DNA from: Kribbella sp. CA-293567
GTDB taxonomy: Bacteria > Actinomycetota > Actinomycetes > Propionibacteriales > Kribbellaceae
NCBI RefSeq assembly: GCF_027627575.1
Contig: NZ_CP114065.1
Span: forward strand, 3,224,001-3,288,000
Length of the DNA stretch: 64,000 nucleotides
Direction: 5' to 3'
Positions within the stretch are counted from its first letter, which is position 1, and every line of letters starts with the position of its first letter. The notes under the pieces are model-generated. The model was given only the letters and a program-made list of their open reading frames with translations. It ran no database searches and was not told the DNA's origin. Below, piece after piece: positions 21,985-30,121 of the stretch. A program made the position numbers and the translations under genes.

Positions 21985-23037
21985 ATGTCCACTCTCCAAG
22001 AGACCGGCCGAAGCGCCGTGCCCGGCCGATCCGCTCAGCAGCTTCTGGCCTGGAGTCGCGATCAGGTCGAACCGGCGCTCCGCGCGGCCGTCGGCACCAT
22101 GCCGCTGGCCACTCAGCGCATCACCAACTACCACTTCGGCTGGGAGGACGAAGAGGGAGCTCCGGCCCACGCCGACGGCGGCAAGGCGCTCCGTCCGGCG
22201 CTGGTGCTGCTGGCTGCTCAAGCCGTCGGCGGTACCGCGGAAGCTGCGGTCCCCGCCGCGGTGGCGGTCGAGCTGGTGCACAACTTCTCCCTGCTGCACG
22301 ACGACGTCATGGACTGCGACCTGACCCGGCGGCACCGGGCAACGGCCTGGTCCGTGTTCGGTCTCGGCCCGGCGATCCTGGCCGGGGACGCCCTGCTGAG
22401 CCTGGCGTTCGAGGTCCTGGTCGACAGCGGCAACCATGCGGCGGACGAAGCGGCCAGGATGCTCGGCTCGGGCGTCCAGGAACTGGTCGACGGGCAGCTG
22501 TCCGACTCGCACTTCGAGACCCGTGACGACGTGGTGCTGTCGGAGTGCGTCCGGATGGCCCAGCTCAAGACCGGTGCGTTGCTGGGCTGTTCGACGGCTC
22601 TCGGCGCGCTGTTCGGTGGCGGGCGGTCCGAGCAGGTCGACCACCTTCGCCTGTACGGCGAGGACCTCGGGCTCGCCTACCAGTACGTCGACGACCTGCT
22701 GGGGATCTGGGGCGATCCGTTGGTCACCGGGAAGCCGGTGCACGCCGATCTGCGGCGGCGGAAGAAGTCGCTGCCGGTGATCGCGGCGCTGACCTCCGGG
22801 ACCGAGGCCGGTCGCGAGCTGGCGGCGATGTACCACCGCAAGGACGACCTGTCCGACGCCGAGCTGGCGCACGCGGCGAGGTTGATCGAGCGGACCGGAG
22901 CGAGGGAGCAGAGCCAGCTGCAGGCGGACGCCCTGCTGGCCGCCTCGCTGGGGGAACTGGCGTCGGCTCGGGTTCTCGAGCCGGGCGCCGGCGAGCTGGA
23001 ACGCCTGGCCAGGCTGGCCACGCGCCGCGATCGGTGA
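21985..23037 (+). CDS. Polyprenyl diphosphate synthase, encapsulin-associated type
   Basis: 350-residue trans-isoprenyl diphosphate synthase that condenses IPP with allylic diphosphates. The first aspartate-rich motif is DDVMD (106-110) in LLHDDVMDCDLTRR. The second is DDLLGIWGD (236-244), in which the usual final Asp of DDxxD is Gly; this variant is known in encapsulin-linked and hopanoid-cluster synthases of actinobacteria. KTGALL and the KPVHADLRRRKKSLP segment are also conserved. The product is most likely FPP for the geosmin synthase, but chain length cannot be read from sequence. I chose the ATG at 21985 because GAGGAG lies six bases before it; an upstream ATG overlaps the shell stop. 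The N-terminal 20 residues (STLQETGRSAVPGRSAQ) look flexible and could carry a loading signal. Confidence 0.9.
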   Translation: MSTLQETGRSAVPGRSAQQLLAWSRDQVEPALRAAVGTMPLATQRITNYHFGWEDEEGAPAHADGGKALRPALVLLAAQAVGGTAEAAVPAAVAVELVHNFSLLHDDVMDCDLTRRHRATAWSVFGLGPAILAGDALLSLAFEVLVDSGNHAADEAARMLGSGVQELVDGQLSDSHFETRDDVVLSECVRMAQLKTGALLGCSTALGALFGGGRSEQVDHLRLYGEDLGLAYQYVDDLLGIWGDPLVTGKPVHADLRRRKKSLPVIAALTSGTEAGRELAAMYHRKDDLSDAELAHAARLIERTGAREQSQLQADALLAASLGELASARVLEPGAGELERLARLATRRDR

Positions 23038-23064
23038 CGAGTGCTATCGGTGAAGGGGGAAACG

Positions 23065-24000
23065 ATGACGACACGCACCATCCTGCTGGCCTCGCCACGC
23101 TCGTTCTGCGCGGGCGTGGAGCGGGCCATCGAAGTGGTCGAGCAACTGCTGGTCCAGCGCGGCCGCCCGGTCTACGTGCGCAAGCAGATCGTGCACAACA
23201 CCCACGTGGTGGCCGACCTGGAGAGCCGGGGGGCCGTCTTCGTCGACGAGCTGGACGCCGTACCGGCCGGCGCCACGGTGGTCTTCTCGGCGCACGGAGT
23301 CTCCCCGGCGGTCCGCAGTGAGGCGGATCGTCGGGGGCTGGACGTGGTCGACGCGACCTGTCCGCTGGTCACCAAGGTGCACGCCGAGGCCCGCCGGTAC
23401 GCCGCTCGCGGCGACACCGTGGTCCTGATCGGGCACGCGGGCCACGAAGAGGTCGAGGGGACGATGGGGGAGGCGCTCGAGCAGACCGTGCTGGTGGAGA
23501 CGGTCGAGGACGTCGAGCGGCTGCAGGTGGCGGATCCGGCGCGGGTCTCCTACCTGACCCAGACCACCTTGGCGGTGGATGAGACGACCGCGATACTCGA
23601 TGCCCTGCGCAACAAGTTCCGGGGGCTCAAGGGACCGGCCGAGGCCGATATCTGTTACGCCACCACGAACCGGCAGGAGTCGCTCGCGGCGATCGCCGAG
23701 GAGTCGGACCTGGTGCTGGTGGTCGGGTCGGCGAACTCGTCGAACTCCCGCCGGCTGGTCGAGCTGGCGCTGAAGCACGGGACGCCGGCTCATCTGATCG
23801 ACGACGCCTCGGTGGTCGACGCGCACTGGCTCGACGGTGTCCAGGTGGTCGGGCTGACTGCCGGGGCCTCGGCGCCGCCACGGCTGGTCGACGGCGTGAT
23901 CGAGTGGCTGCGCGAGTTCGGGCCGGTCGAGGTGGTCGAGCGGGAGATCACCCGCGAGACGATCCACTTCACCCTGCCGTCGGCGGTGAGGCAGGCATGA
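23065..24000 (+). CDS. ispH: 4-hydroxy-3-methylbut-2-enyl diphosphate reductase (IspH/LytB)
   Basis: Last enzyme of the MEP pathway, reducing HMBPP to IPP and DMAPP with a [4Fe-4S] cluster. 311 residues, normal length. The three cluster cysteines are Cys15 (SFCAGVERA), Cys99 (DATCPLV) and Cys197 (ICYATTNRQ). The catalytic acid lies in [11 protein letters not shown] and substrate-binding residues in [10 protein letters not shown]. The ATG follows AAGGGGGA by four bases, making it the natural start. It begins 27 bases after the polyprenyl synthase stop and overlaps ispG. Its place in the encapsulin-geosmin operon suggests a dedicated precursor supply in addition to any housekeeping copy elsewhere. 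Confidence 0.96.
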   Translation: MTTRTILLASPRSFCAGVERAIEVVEQLLVQRGRPVYVRKQIVHNTHVVADLESRGAVFVDELDAVPAGATVVFSAHGVSPAVRSEADRRGLDVVDATCPLVTKVHAEARRYAARGDTVVLIGHAGHEEVEGTMGEALEQTVLVETVEDVERLQVADPARVSYLTQTTLAVDETTAILDALRNKFRGLKGPAEADICYATTNRQESLAAIAEESDLVLVVGSANSSNSRRLVELALKHGTPAHLIDDASVVDAHWLDGVQVVGLTAGASAPPRLVDGVIEWLREFGPVEVVEREITRETIHFTLPSAVRQA

Positions 24001-25295
24001 CGGCGGTGGACCCGGCAGCACGGCCCGTTGCCGGCCCGGCATCGCGGCCGGCCGGAGCCGCGCCGGTCGGACTCGGCAGGCCGAGCTCTCCTACGGCCAC
24101 CCCGGGCGGAGTCGGCACGCCGAGCTCTCCTACGGCCACCCCCGGCAGAGTCGGCACGCCGAGCTCTTCTGCGGCCAACCCGGTCGGCCTGGGCATGCCG
24201 GCGCTTCCCGTTTCCGCCCCGCGCCGCGGGTCGCGTGCGCTTGCGGTGGGCGGTGTCCAGGTCGGGGGCGGAGCGCCGGTTTCCGTGCAGTCGATGACGA
24301 CCACGCCGACCGCGGACGTCGACGCGACGCTGCAGCAGATCGCCGAACTGACCGCGGCCGGCTGCCAGATCGTGCGGGTGGCCGTGCCGTCGCAGGACGA
24401 CGCCGACGCGCTGCCGGCGATCGCGTCGAAGTCGGGGATTCCGGTGATCGCCGACATCCACTTCCAGCCGAAGTACGTGTTCGCCGCGATCGACGCGGGC
24501 TGCGCGGCGGTCCGGGTGAACCCGGGCAACATCCGCAGGTTCGACGACCAGGTGAAGGAGATCGCGCGGGCGGCGGCCGACGCCTCGGTACCGATCCGGA
24601 TCGGGGTGAACGCGGGGTCGCTGGACCAGCGGTTGCTGGCGAAGTACGGGAAGGCGACGCCGGCGGCGCTGGTGGAGTCCGCGCTGTGGGAGTGCTCGCT
24701 GTTCGAGGAGCACGGGTTCACCGATCTGAAGCTGTCGGTGAAACACCACGACCCGCTGGTGATGATGGCCGCCTACCGTGAGCTGGCCGGACGCTGCGAC
24801 TATCCGCTGCACCTCGGCGTGACCGAGGCGGGCCCGTTGTTCCAGGGCACGATCAAGTCGGCGGTCGCGTTCGGAGTCCTGCTGGCCGAGGGGATCGGGG
24901 ACACCATCCGGGTCTCGTTGTCGGCGCCGCCGGTCGAGGAGGTCAAGGTCGGGATCGGGATCCTGGAGTCGCTCGGGCTGCGGCCGCGGCGGCTGGAGAT
25001 CGTCTCCTGCCCGTCCTGTGGCCGCGCGCAGGTGGACGTCTACAAGCTGGCCGAGCAGGTGACGGCCGCGTTCGAGGGGTTTCCGGTGCCGCTGCGGGTG
25101 GCGGTGATGGGCTGCGTCGTGAACGGTCCGGGAGAGGCCCGCGAGGCCGATCTCGGGGTGTCGTCGGGCAACGGCAAGGGCCAGATCTTCGTCAAGGGCG
25201 AGATCGTCCGGACCGTACCGGAAAGTCAGATCGTCGAGGCGCTGCTCGAAGAGGCGATGAGCCACGAGTGGCCGGCAAGTGAGGACGACGGATGA
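23997..25295 (+). CDS. ispG: HMBPP synthase IspG/GcpE with extra repeat-bearing N-terminus
   Basis: Converts MEcPP to HMBPP, the step before IspH. 432 residues. The catalytic body starts near residue 62 with VGLGMPALP, the region where ordinary actinobacterial IspG proteins begin (LGMP). TIM-barrel motifs include [10 protein letters not shown] and [14 protein letters not shown]; cluster ligands are Cys338 and Cys341 (CPSCGR) and Cys373 ([10 protein letters not shown]), with Glu380 conserved. Residues 1-61 are an extra low-complexity Pro/Ala/Gly/Ser/Thr stretch with three copies of a 13-residue unit ([11 protein letters not shown] type). Starts by ATGA overlap with ispH. Family 2 encapsulin cargo commonly bears such disordered N-terminal stretches, so this may be a loading segment; that is inference. 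Confidence 0.95.
   Translation: MTAVDPAARPVAGPASRPAGAAPVGLGRPSSPTATPGGVGTPSSPTATPGRVGTPSSSAANPVGLGMPALPVSAPRRGSRALAVGGVQVGGGAPVSVQSMTTTPTADVDATLQQIAELTAAGCQIVRVAVPSQDDADALPAIASKSGIPVIADIHFQPKYVFAAIDAGCAAVRVNPGNIRRFDDQVKEIARAAADASVPIRIGVNAGSLDQRLLAKYGKATPAALVESALWECSLFEEHGFTDLKLSVKHHDPLVMMAAYRELAGRCDYPLHLGVTEAGPLFQGTIKSAVAFGVLLAEGIGDTIRVSLSAPPVEEVKVGIGILESLGLRPRRLEIVSCPSCGRAQVDVYKLAEQVTAAFEGFPVPLRVAVMGCVVNGPGEAREADLGVSSGNGKGQIFVKGEIVRTVPESQIVEALLEEAMSHEWPASEDDG
24072..24188. repeat. Three tandem 39-bp repeats inside the 5' end of ispG
   Basis: Units begin at 24072, 24111 and 24150, each 39 bases (13 codons). CCGAGCTCTCCTACGGCCAC is identical in units 1 and 2 and slightly diverged in unit 3. 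The phase keeps the frame, giving repeated Gly-x-Pro-Ser-Ser-Pro-Thr-Ala-Thr-Pro segments. The following VGLGMPALP looks like the ancestral IspG start from which the unit could have been copied. Confidence 0.85.
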
Positions 25296-26059
25296 GCCTT
25301 TATCTGACCGGACTGTTCTGGGTGGTCGGCGTGATGGCGCTGACCGCCGTGCTCGCGGTGATCCTGCGCCGGGCCCGGCAGCGGGTCGGCCGGGAGGCGA
25401 ACAACGAGGTGGCCGGCCAGGTCTTCACCGTGGTCGGCGGAGTCAACGTGGTGATCGCCGCGTTCGTGCTGATCTCGCTGTTCGACGCGATGGACAAGGC
25501 CCAGGACACGACGTACGAGGAAGCGAACGCGCTGGTCGCGGTGCAGTGGGCCGGCGAGTCGCTGGCCGAGCCGGAGCGGTCGAAGATCCAGCAACTGACC
25601 CGGTCGTACGCGACGGTGGTGTCGGAGCAGGAGTGGCCGGACATGCAGGCGGGCCGCCCGGTCAGTGCCGAGGGCTGGACCCTGCTGACCACTCTGCAGA
25701 CGACGGTCGAGGGCGCCAAGACGACCACCGAGCGGCAGGAGAACAGCCGGGTCGACGCGGCCTCGCAGATCTGGAACGTCTACCAGGCCAGGCAGGTGCG
25801 GCTGAACTCGAGCGGTAGCGGGGTCAGCTCGGTGGTCTGGTTCGCGATCATGGTCGGCAGTGTGATGTCGGTGGCGCTGATGTTCATGTTCGGCGGCCCG
25901 GGGCTGTACTCGTACGCGATCATCGTGTCGATGCTGTCGGGCGCGATCGGGCTGCTGCTGTTCGCGATCTACCAGCTGCAGAATCCGTTCAGCGGTGGTG
26001 CCAGCGTCGGCCCGGACGCCTTCGTGTCCGCCCTGGCCAGGCTGAGTCACGGCGGTTGA
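25292..26059 (+). CDS. DUF4239 (bestrophin-like) membrane protein
   Basis: 255-residue integral membrane protein of the DUF4239 family, whose function is unknown. It has an N-terminal membrane helix ([20 protein letters not shown]), a second at about 45-65 ([20 protein letters not shown]), a soluble stretch of about 100 residues with the family-typical [16 protein letters not shown], and two C-terminal helices (about 185-205 and 212-232). It overlaps the stop of ispG by four bases (ATGA), so it is translationally coupled to the terpene operon. A role in export, membrane tethering or ion balance for the locus is possible but unproven. Confidence 0.8.
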   Translation: MSLYLTGLFWVVGVMALTAVLAVILRRARQRVGREANNEVAGQVFTVVGGVNVVIAAFVLISLFDAMDKAQDTTYEEANALVAVQWAGESLAEPERSKIQQLTRSYATVVSEQEWPDMQAGRPVSAEGWTLLTTLQTTVEGAKTTTERQENSRVDAASQIWNVYQARQVRLNSSGSGVSSVVWFAIMVGSVMSVALMFMFGGPGLYSYAIIVSMLSGAIGLLLFAIYQLQNPFSGGASVGPDAFVSALARLSHGG

Positions 26060-26061
26060 CG

Positions 26062-27390
26062 ATGAACCGTTTCCTGTCCACCTCGCGGGAGAGGCGGCCG
26101 GTACTGCGGGTGTCGGCGGGCGTCGCCGCCTTCGGCCTGGCGTGCGTCTCGACCGTGCTGGTGGCCGGCTCGTCGGAGGCGGCGGACCAGTGCTCGATGC
26201 TGCAGTTCCAGACGCGCGGGCACCACTCGCCGTCGAGGCTGGCGCGGATCGAGCTGCCGTCCGGCCGCAGTACCGACCTGGGCCGGCTCGACTACCAGAT
26301 CAACGCGGCCGGCTATGCCAGGGACCAGGACCTGGTCTACGGGATCGCCACCCACGACAAGTCGGGGTGGTTGCGTCGCCGGCCGGTGCTGGTGACCGTC
26401 GACCGCCGCGGCGCCGTCACCGAGCTCGGTCCAGTGAGGGTTGGTGTCGGTGGGGTCGCCGATCCGACGGCCGGGGCGGTGGCGGGGTCGCGGTTGTACC
26501 TGCGGGACGGGCACCGGTTGTACACGATGGAGATCGGCCCGCGCAGTACGGCGTACAAGCAGGTGCTGAAGGTGGTGCAGCTGAGCCCGTTGCTGCCCGC
26601 GTTGTCGGTGGACGACTTCGCCATGGACCAGGGCAGCGGGTTGCTCTACGGACTTTCCACCCAGGGCCCGAGGACGCTGGTCGTCAGCATGGATCCTCAA
26701 CGGGGCAAGGTGAAAGTCGTCGCGACGGTGCGCGGACTCTCCGGGAACGACTCGTACAGCTCGGTGGTGATGTCGGGCGGGCTCCTGTACGCCGTCCGCA
26801 CCGGCTTCGGCCCTCGCAGCCGGCTCTACCGGATCACTCTCGACGGCTCCGCCACCGAGCTGGCCGCCCTGCCCGCCATGACTTCGTCGGACGCGGCCGG
26901 TTGCCTCTCGACGCCGCCACCTCCGCCACCGCCTCCGCCGACTCCGACCCCAACACCTCCGCCGCCCAAGCCAACACCGACACCCACACCGAAACCGAAA
27001 CCGAAACCGCCCAAGCCGGACCCGACTCCGACCATCACTCCCAAGCCGACCCCGACCCCGGCACCACGTCCCTCGCCGCGGGTGACTCCCCGGCCCACTC
27101 CCACACTTACCCCGTCACCGACTCCCACTCCGACGCCCACCCAGGCGCCGGCACTCGAGGTCCCGCCTCCTCCGATCCCACGACCCACCACGCCTGTGCC
27201 CAGCCCTCTGCCGCGTCCTCGCCCGGTTCAGCCTTCACCCACGGACATCACCATCGCGCCGCAGACGGCGGCCGCGCCCGTAGTGGCCGACCGCTCTGTT
27301 CAGGTACTGCGGCGCTGGTCGCTGGCCACGCTGCTCATCGTGCTGACCGGAGGAGCCGCGATGGCGGCCCAGCGCCGGATGCGGCGATGA
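26062..27390 (+). CDS. Secreted, Pro/Thr-rich, C-terminally membrane-anchored protein
   Basis: 442 residues. The signal peptide (VAAFGLACVSTVLVAGSSEA) ends near residue 40. A globular part to about residue 280 carries repeated beta-hairpin motifs (DLGRLDYQINAAGYARDQD, YGIATHD, YGLSTQGP, YAVRTGF) that suggest a beta-propeller of the DUF6923 type. Then comes a stalk of about 120 residues of Pro-Thr/Pro-Lys repeats, and finally a membrane helix (ATLLIVLTGGAAMAA) with the positive end QRRMRR. There is no LPXTG sorting signal. I chose the ATG at 26062; a TTG at 26056 overlapping the DUF4239 stop is an alternative and adds two residues. Two bases separate it from the upstream gene, so it is probably the last gene of the encapsulin-terpene operon. 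The role is unknown. Confidence 0.75.
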   Translation: MNRFLSTSRERRPVLRVSAGVAAFGLACVSTVLVAGSSEAADQCSMLQFQTRGHHSPSRLARIELPSGRSTDLGRLDYQINAAGYARDQDLVYGIATHDKSGWLRRRPVLVTVDRRGAVTELGPVRVGVGGVADPTAGAVAGSRLYLRDGHRLYTMEIGPRSTAYKQVLKVVQLSPLLPALSVDDFAMDQGSGLLYGLSTQGPRTLVVSMDPQRGKVKVVATVRGLSGNDSYSSVVMSGGLLYAVRTGFGPRSRLYRITLDGSATELAALPAMTSSDAAGCLSTPPPPPPPPPTPTPTPPPPKPTPTPTPKPKPKPPKPDPTPTITPKPTPTPAPRPSPRVTPRPTPTLTPSPTPTPTPTQAPALEVPPPPIPRPTTPVPSPLPRPRPVQPSPTDITIAPQTAAAPVVADRSVQVLRRWSLATLLIVLTGGAAMAAQRRMRR

Positions 27391-27467
27391 CGGTGCCCAG
27401 CGATGGCAATTCGGCCCGCCGCGAAAGTGAGACACTATGAGTGTGCACTTGATAGCTGTTCGTAGTT

Positions 27468-30062
27468 GTGGTGGTGGATGAGCTCGTGAAGTTGGTGGGG
27501 AGAGAGCAGGAACTGCGAGTGCTGCGGACCGCGGTTCGCGCGGTCCCGGGACTGGTGCTCGTGGTCGGGGAAGCGGGGGCCGGAAAGAGCCGGCTGGTGG
27601 CGGAGGTCCAGTCGTCGCACGCCGGACGGTGGCTGGTCGGGCAGTGCCGGCCGGTGGAGGATCAGGTGCCGCTGGCACCGGTGATCGAGGCGCTGGGCGA
27701 ACCGGTACTGCGCTCCGGCACGCGGCACGCCGTCTTCAGCTCCGTGCTCGACCAGTTGGCGAGCGCCGGACCGACTGTGCTGCAGATCGAGGATCTGCAC
27801 TGGGCCGATCCGGGAACCCTGCAATTGCTGCGGTTCCTGGCCGGCCGGTTGCCACGGGAGCTGCTGCTGATCGGGACGTATCGGCAGGAGGACACCCACC
27901 ACGCGGGGGAGATCACGGCTCTCGCCGGGTGTGTGCCGGTCGGGGTCCGGGCCACCGAGATCCGGTTGCGGCCGCTCGACCGGACCGGCGTACAGGAGCT
28001 GGCGGCGGAGCTGCTCGGAGTGAAATCGTTGCCACCGGCACTGGCCGGCGAGCTGCTGGCGCGGACGGGCGGGTTGCCGTTCGTGGTCGAGGAGCTGCTG
28101 CGTGACGAGAGCTTCGGGCGGGGAGCGATCGACTCGGCGGCGTTCGTTCGCGCGCTGGCGGCCAAACCGGCGCCGGTCGCGGTGCGGGCGTCGCTGACCA
28201 TTCGCCTGCAGCAGGTGCCGGACTTCTGCCGCGAGGTGATCCGCGCGGCGGCGGTGCTCGATGCGCCTGCGCCGGAAGCGATCCTCGGTGCGGTCGCGGA
28301 GGTGAGCGGCTGTCAGTTGACCACCGCGATGGACACCGGACTCGCTCGCGGGCTGGTCGGTGAGCCGAAGCCCGGCCTGTTCGATCTGCGGCACGCGCTC
28401 GCTCGCCGGGCGATCTACGAGACGATCCCACCCGACGAGGTACGCCGGTTGCATCGCCGCGCGGCGACCGCGCTGGCCGCTGTCGAGCCGCCGGACCACG
28501 GACAGATCGCGCGGCACTCGCGGTTCGGCGGATCGCTGCGGGACTGGATGATCCACGCCGAGCTGGCGGCGGATCAGGCCCGAGCTCGGGGCGAGCACGC
28601 GGTAGCCGCTGCGCGGTTGACCGAGATGTTGGAGGTCGAGGCGTTGCCGTGGGGGGATCGGGCGCGGCTGGCCGTCAAGCTCGGTCGCGCGGCGGGGCCG
28701 ACGGGCGATTGGGCGCAGGCGGTTTCGTTGATGAAGGCGGTGCTGGCGGGGTCGACCGCGCGTAGTGCCAGTCGTGGGCGGTTGCGGTTGGGGGTGGGTG
28801 TTCTGCTGCAGGAGCAGGCCGGTCAGGTCGGTGCCGGGCGGCACGAGCTGACGGCAGCGATCGCGGAGTTGGGGGAGGATCCGGAGTCGGCGGCGTGGGC
28901 GTTGTCGGCGCTGGCCGTGCCGGAGTTCGGTGCCGAGTCGATCGCTGAGCAGCGGGGATGGCTGGAGCGGGCGCTGCTGTTGATCGGGGATGAAGCCGAG
29001 GGGGACGCGCAGTTCGCCGTACGGCGGAATCGGGCGCGGTACCGGTTGGCATTGGGGGAGCCCGATGACGCTGACGGGGTCGAGGCCGCCGGTGCGCTGG
29101 CGTGGCTCGGGCATGATCGGCGCAGTTCGGCGCTGCTCGAGCGGGCGGCCGAGGTGGGCGGCTCTCCGGGCAAGGCCGTGATCGCGGCGACTCGTGCCCG
29201 GCTGGACTTCGCGGCCGGTGACTGGCCGGGGTTGGCGGATCGGCTGGCCCGGGCCAGAGTCGAGGCGTCCAGGCTGCCCGTGGTGCGGGCGGAGCTCGAT
29301 CTGGTCGACGGGCGACTGCGGCTGGCGCAGGGAGATATTGCTGGGGGCAAGGAACTGCTCGAGTCAGTGCTGGCGGCAACCGAATGTGGTCCGTGGCCGC
29401 TTCGGGTAGCCGCCGTGGCGGCTCTCGGCAGGTATCGCGGCGAGGGGTTGATGGACGAGTGTCTCGCGCTGGTGAGGCGCAAGGACGGATGGGCCTGGGC
29501 CGGGGAGTTGATCGTCTGCGCGGTGGCCGTGCGCGACGACTCGGATCGGCTGGCGGCCGAGTTCGCTGCCGCGGTGAGCGACCGGGACGCACCTGCCGCC
29601 GCGGCTTCGTTGTCGCTGGTGCGCGCACTGGTAGAGGATTCGGTCGAGCTGTTCGGCGCGGCGGCCGAGCAGTACCGGGCTCTTGGCCGACGCTACGACG
29701 AATGTGTCGCGCTGGAGGGCCGAGGGGTGCGGTTGCTCGGTGCCGGTCAGCACGAAGAGCTGGTCTCGGTTGCCAACACCTACGAAGCGATGGGGGCGCG
29801 AGGTGATGCGCGCAGATGCCGGGAGGTGTTGCGGGAGGCTGGTGTTGCAGTGTCGCCGAAGCGTGGCCGGCGCGGCTACGGCAACGCGCTGTCGCCGCGC
29901 GAGCTCGAGGTCGCCCGACTGGCCGCGGACGGTCTGAGCAACAGCCGGATCGCCGCGAAACTGACCTTGTCGGTCAGCACTGTCGAGGACCATCTTTCCC
30001 ACGCCATGCGCAAGCTGGAGGTCCGCTCCCGCCACGACCTGGCCCCGCTGATCACGCACTGA
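27468..30062 (+). CDS. LAL-type LuxR regulator with AAA ATPase domain
   Basis: 864-residue large ATP-binding LuxR-family regulator. The N-terminal ATPase has Walker A GEAGAGKS near residue 35 and Walker B VLQIEDLHWADP near residue 105. A long helical TPR-like middle follows. The C-terminal LuxR helix-turn-helix reads LSPRELEVARLAADGLSN and IAAKLTLSVSTVEDHLS at about 805-855. Such proteins usually activate carbon-use or secondary-metabolite genes in response to a ligand. GTG start at 27468; in-frame GTGs at 27471, 27474 and 27486 are possible and I cannot separate them. It lies 77 bases downstream of the terpene operon on the same strand and could be its regulator or an independent gene. Confidence 0.88.
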   Translation: MVVDELVKLVGREQELRVLRTAVRAVPGLVLVVGEAGAGKSRLVAEVQSSHAGRWLVGQCRPVEDQVPLAPVIEALGEPVLRSGTRHAVFSSVLDQLASAGPTVLQIEDLHWADPGTLQLLRFLAGRLPRELLLIGTYRQEDTHHAGEITALAGCVPVGVRATEIRLRPLDRTGVQELAAELLGVKSLPPALAGELLARTGGLPFVVEELLRDESFGRGAIDSAAFVRALAAKPAPVAVRASLTIRLQQVPDFCREVIRAAAVLDAPAPEAILGAVAEVSGCQLTTAMDTGLARGLVGEPKPGLFDLRHALARRAIYETIPPDEVRRLHRRAATALAAVEPPDHGQIARHSRFGGSLRDWMIHAELAADQARARGEHAVAAARLTEMLEVEALPWGDRARLAVKLGRAAGPTGDWAQAVSLMKAVLAGSTARSASRGRLRLGVGVLLQEQAGQVGAGRHELTAAIAELGEDPESAAWALSALAVPEFGAESIAEQRGWLERALLLIGDEAEGDAQFAVRRNRARYRLALGEPDDADGVEAAGALAWLGHDRRSSALLERAAEVGGSPGKAVIAATRARLDFAAGDWPGLADRLARARVEASRLPVVRAELDLVDGRLRLAQGDIAGGKELLESVLAATECGPWPLRVAAVAALGRYRGEGLMDECLALVRRKDGWAWAGELIVCAVAVRDDSDRLAAEFAAAVSDRDAPAAAASLSLVRALVEDSVELFGAAAEQYRALGRRYDECVALEGRGVRLLGAGQHEELVSVANTYEAMGARGDARRCREVLREAGVAVSPKRGRRGYGNALSPRELEVARLAADGLSNSRIAAKLTLSVSTVEDHLSHAMRKLEVRSRHDLAPLITH

Positions 30063-30088
30063 CTGCCGGAAGAGTCGTGACGGCGTCT

Positions 30089-30112
30089 TGCCCCGGACCC
30101 GAGCCCGGGGCA
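30089..30112. terminator. Hairpin between convergent LAL and phospholipase genes
   Basis: TGCCCCGG paired with CCGGGGCA, 8-bp stem and 8-base loop, in a 59-base convergent gap. It can serve either gene. Confidence 0.55.
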
Positions 30113-30121
30113 GACGGTTCG

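Noticed and set aside
26910..27250. Short repeats of CCGACTCC/CCCACTCC type as a possible CRISPR or minisatellite
   Set aside because: They are in-frame Pro-Thr and Pro-Lys codons of a protein stalk, with no regular spacer length.
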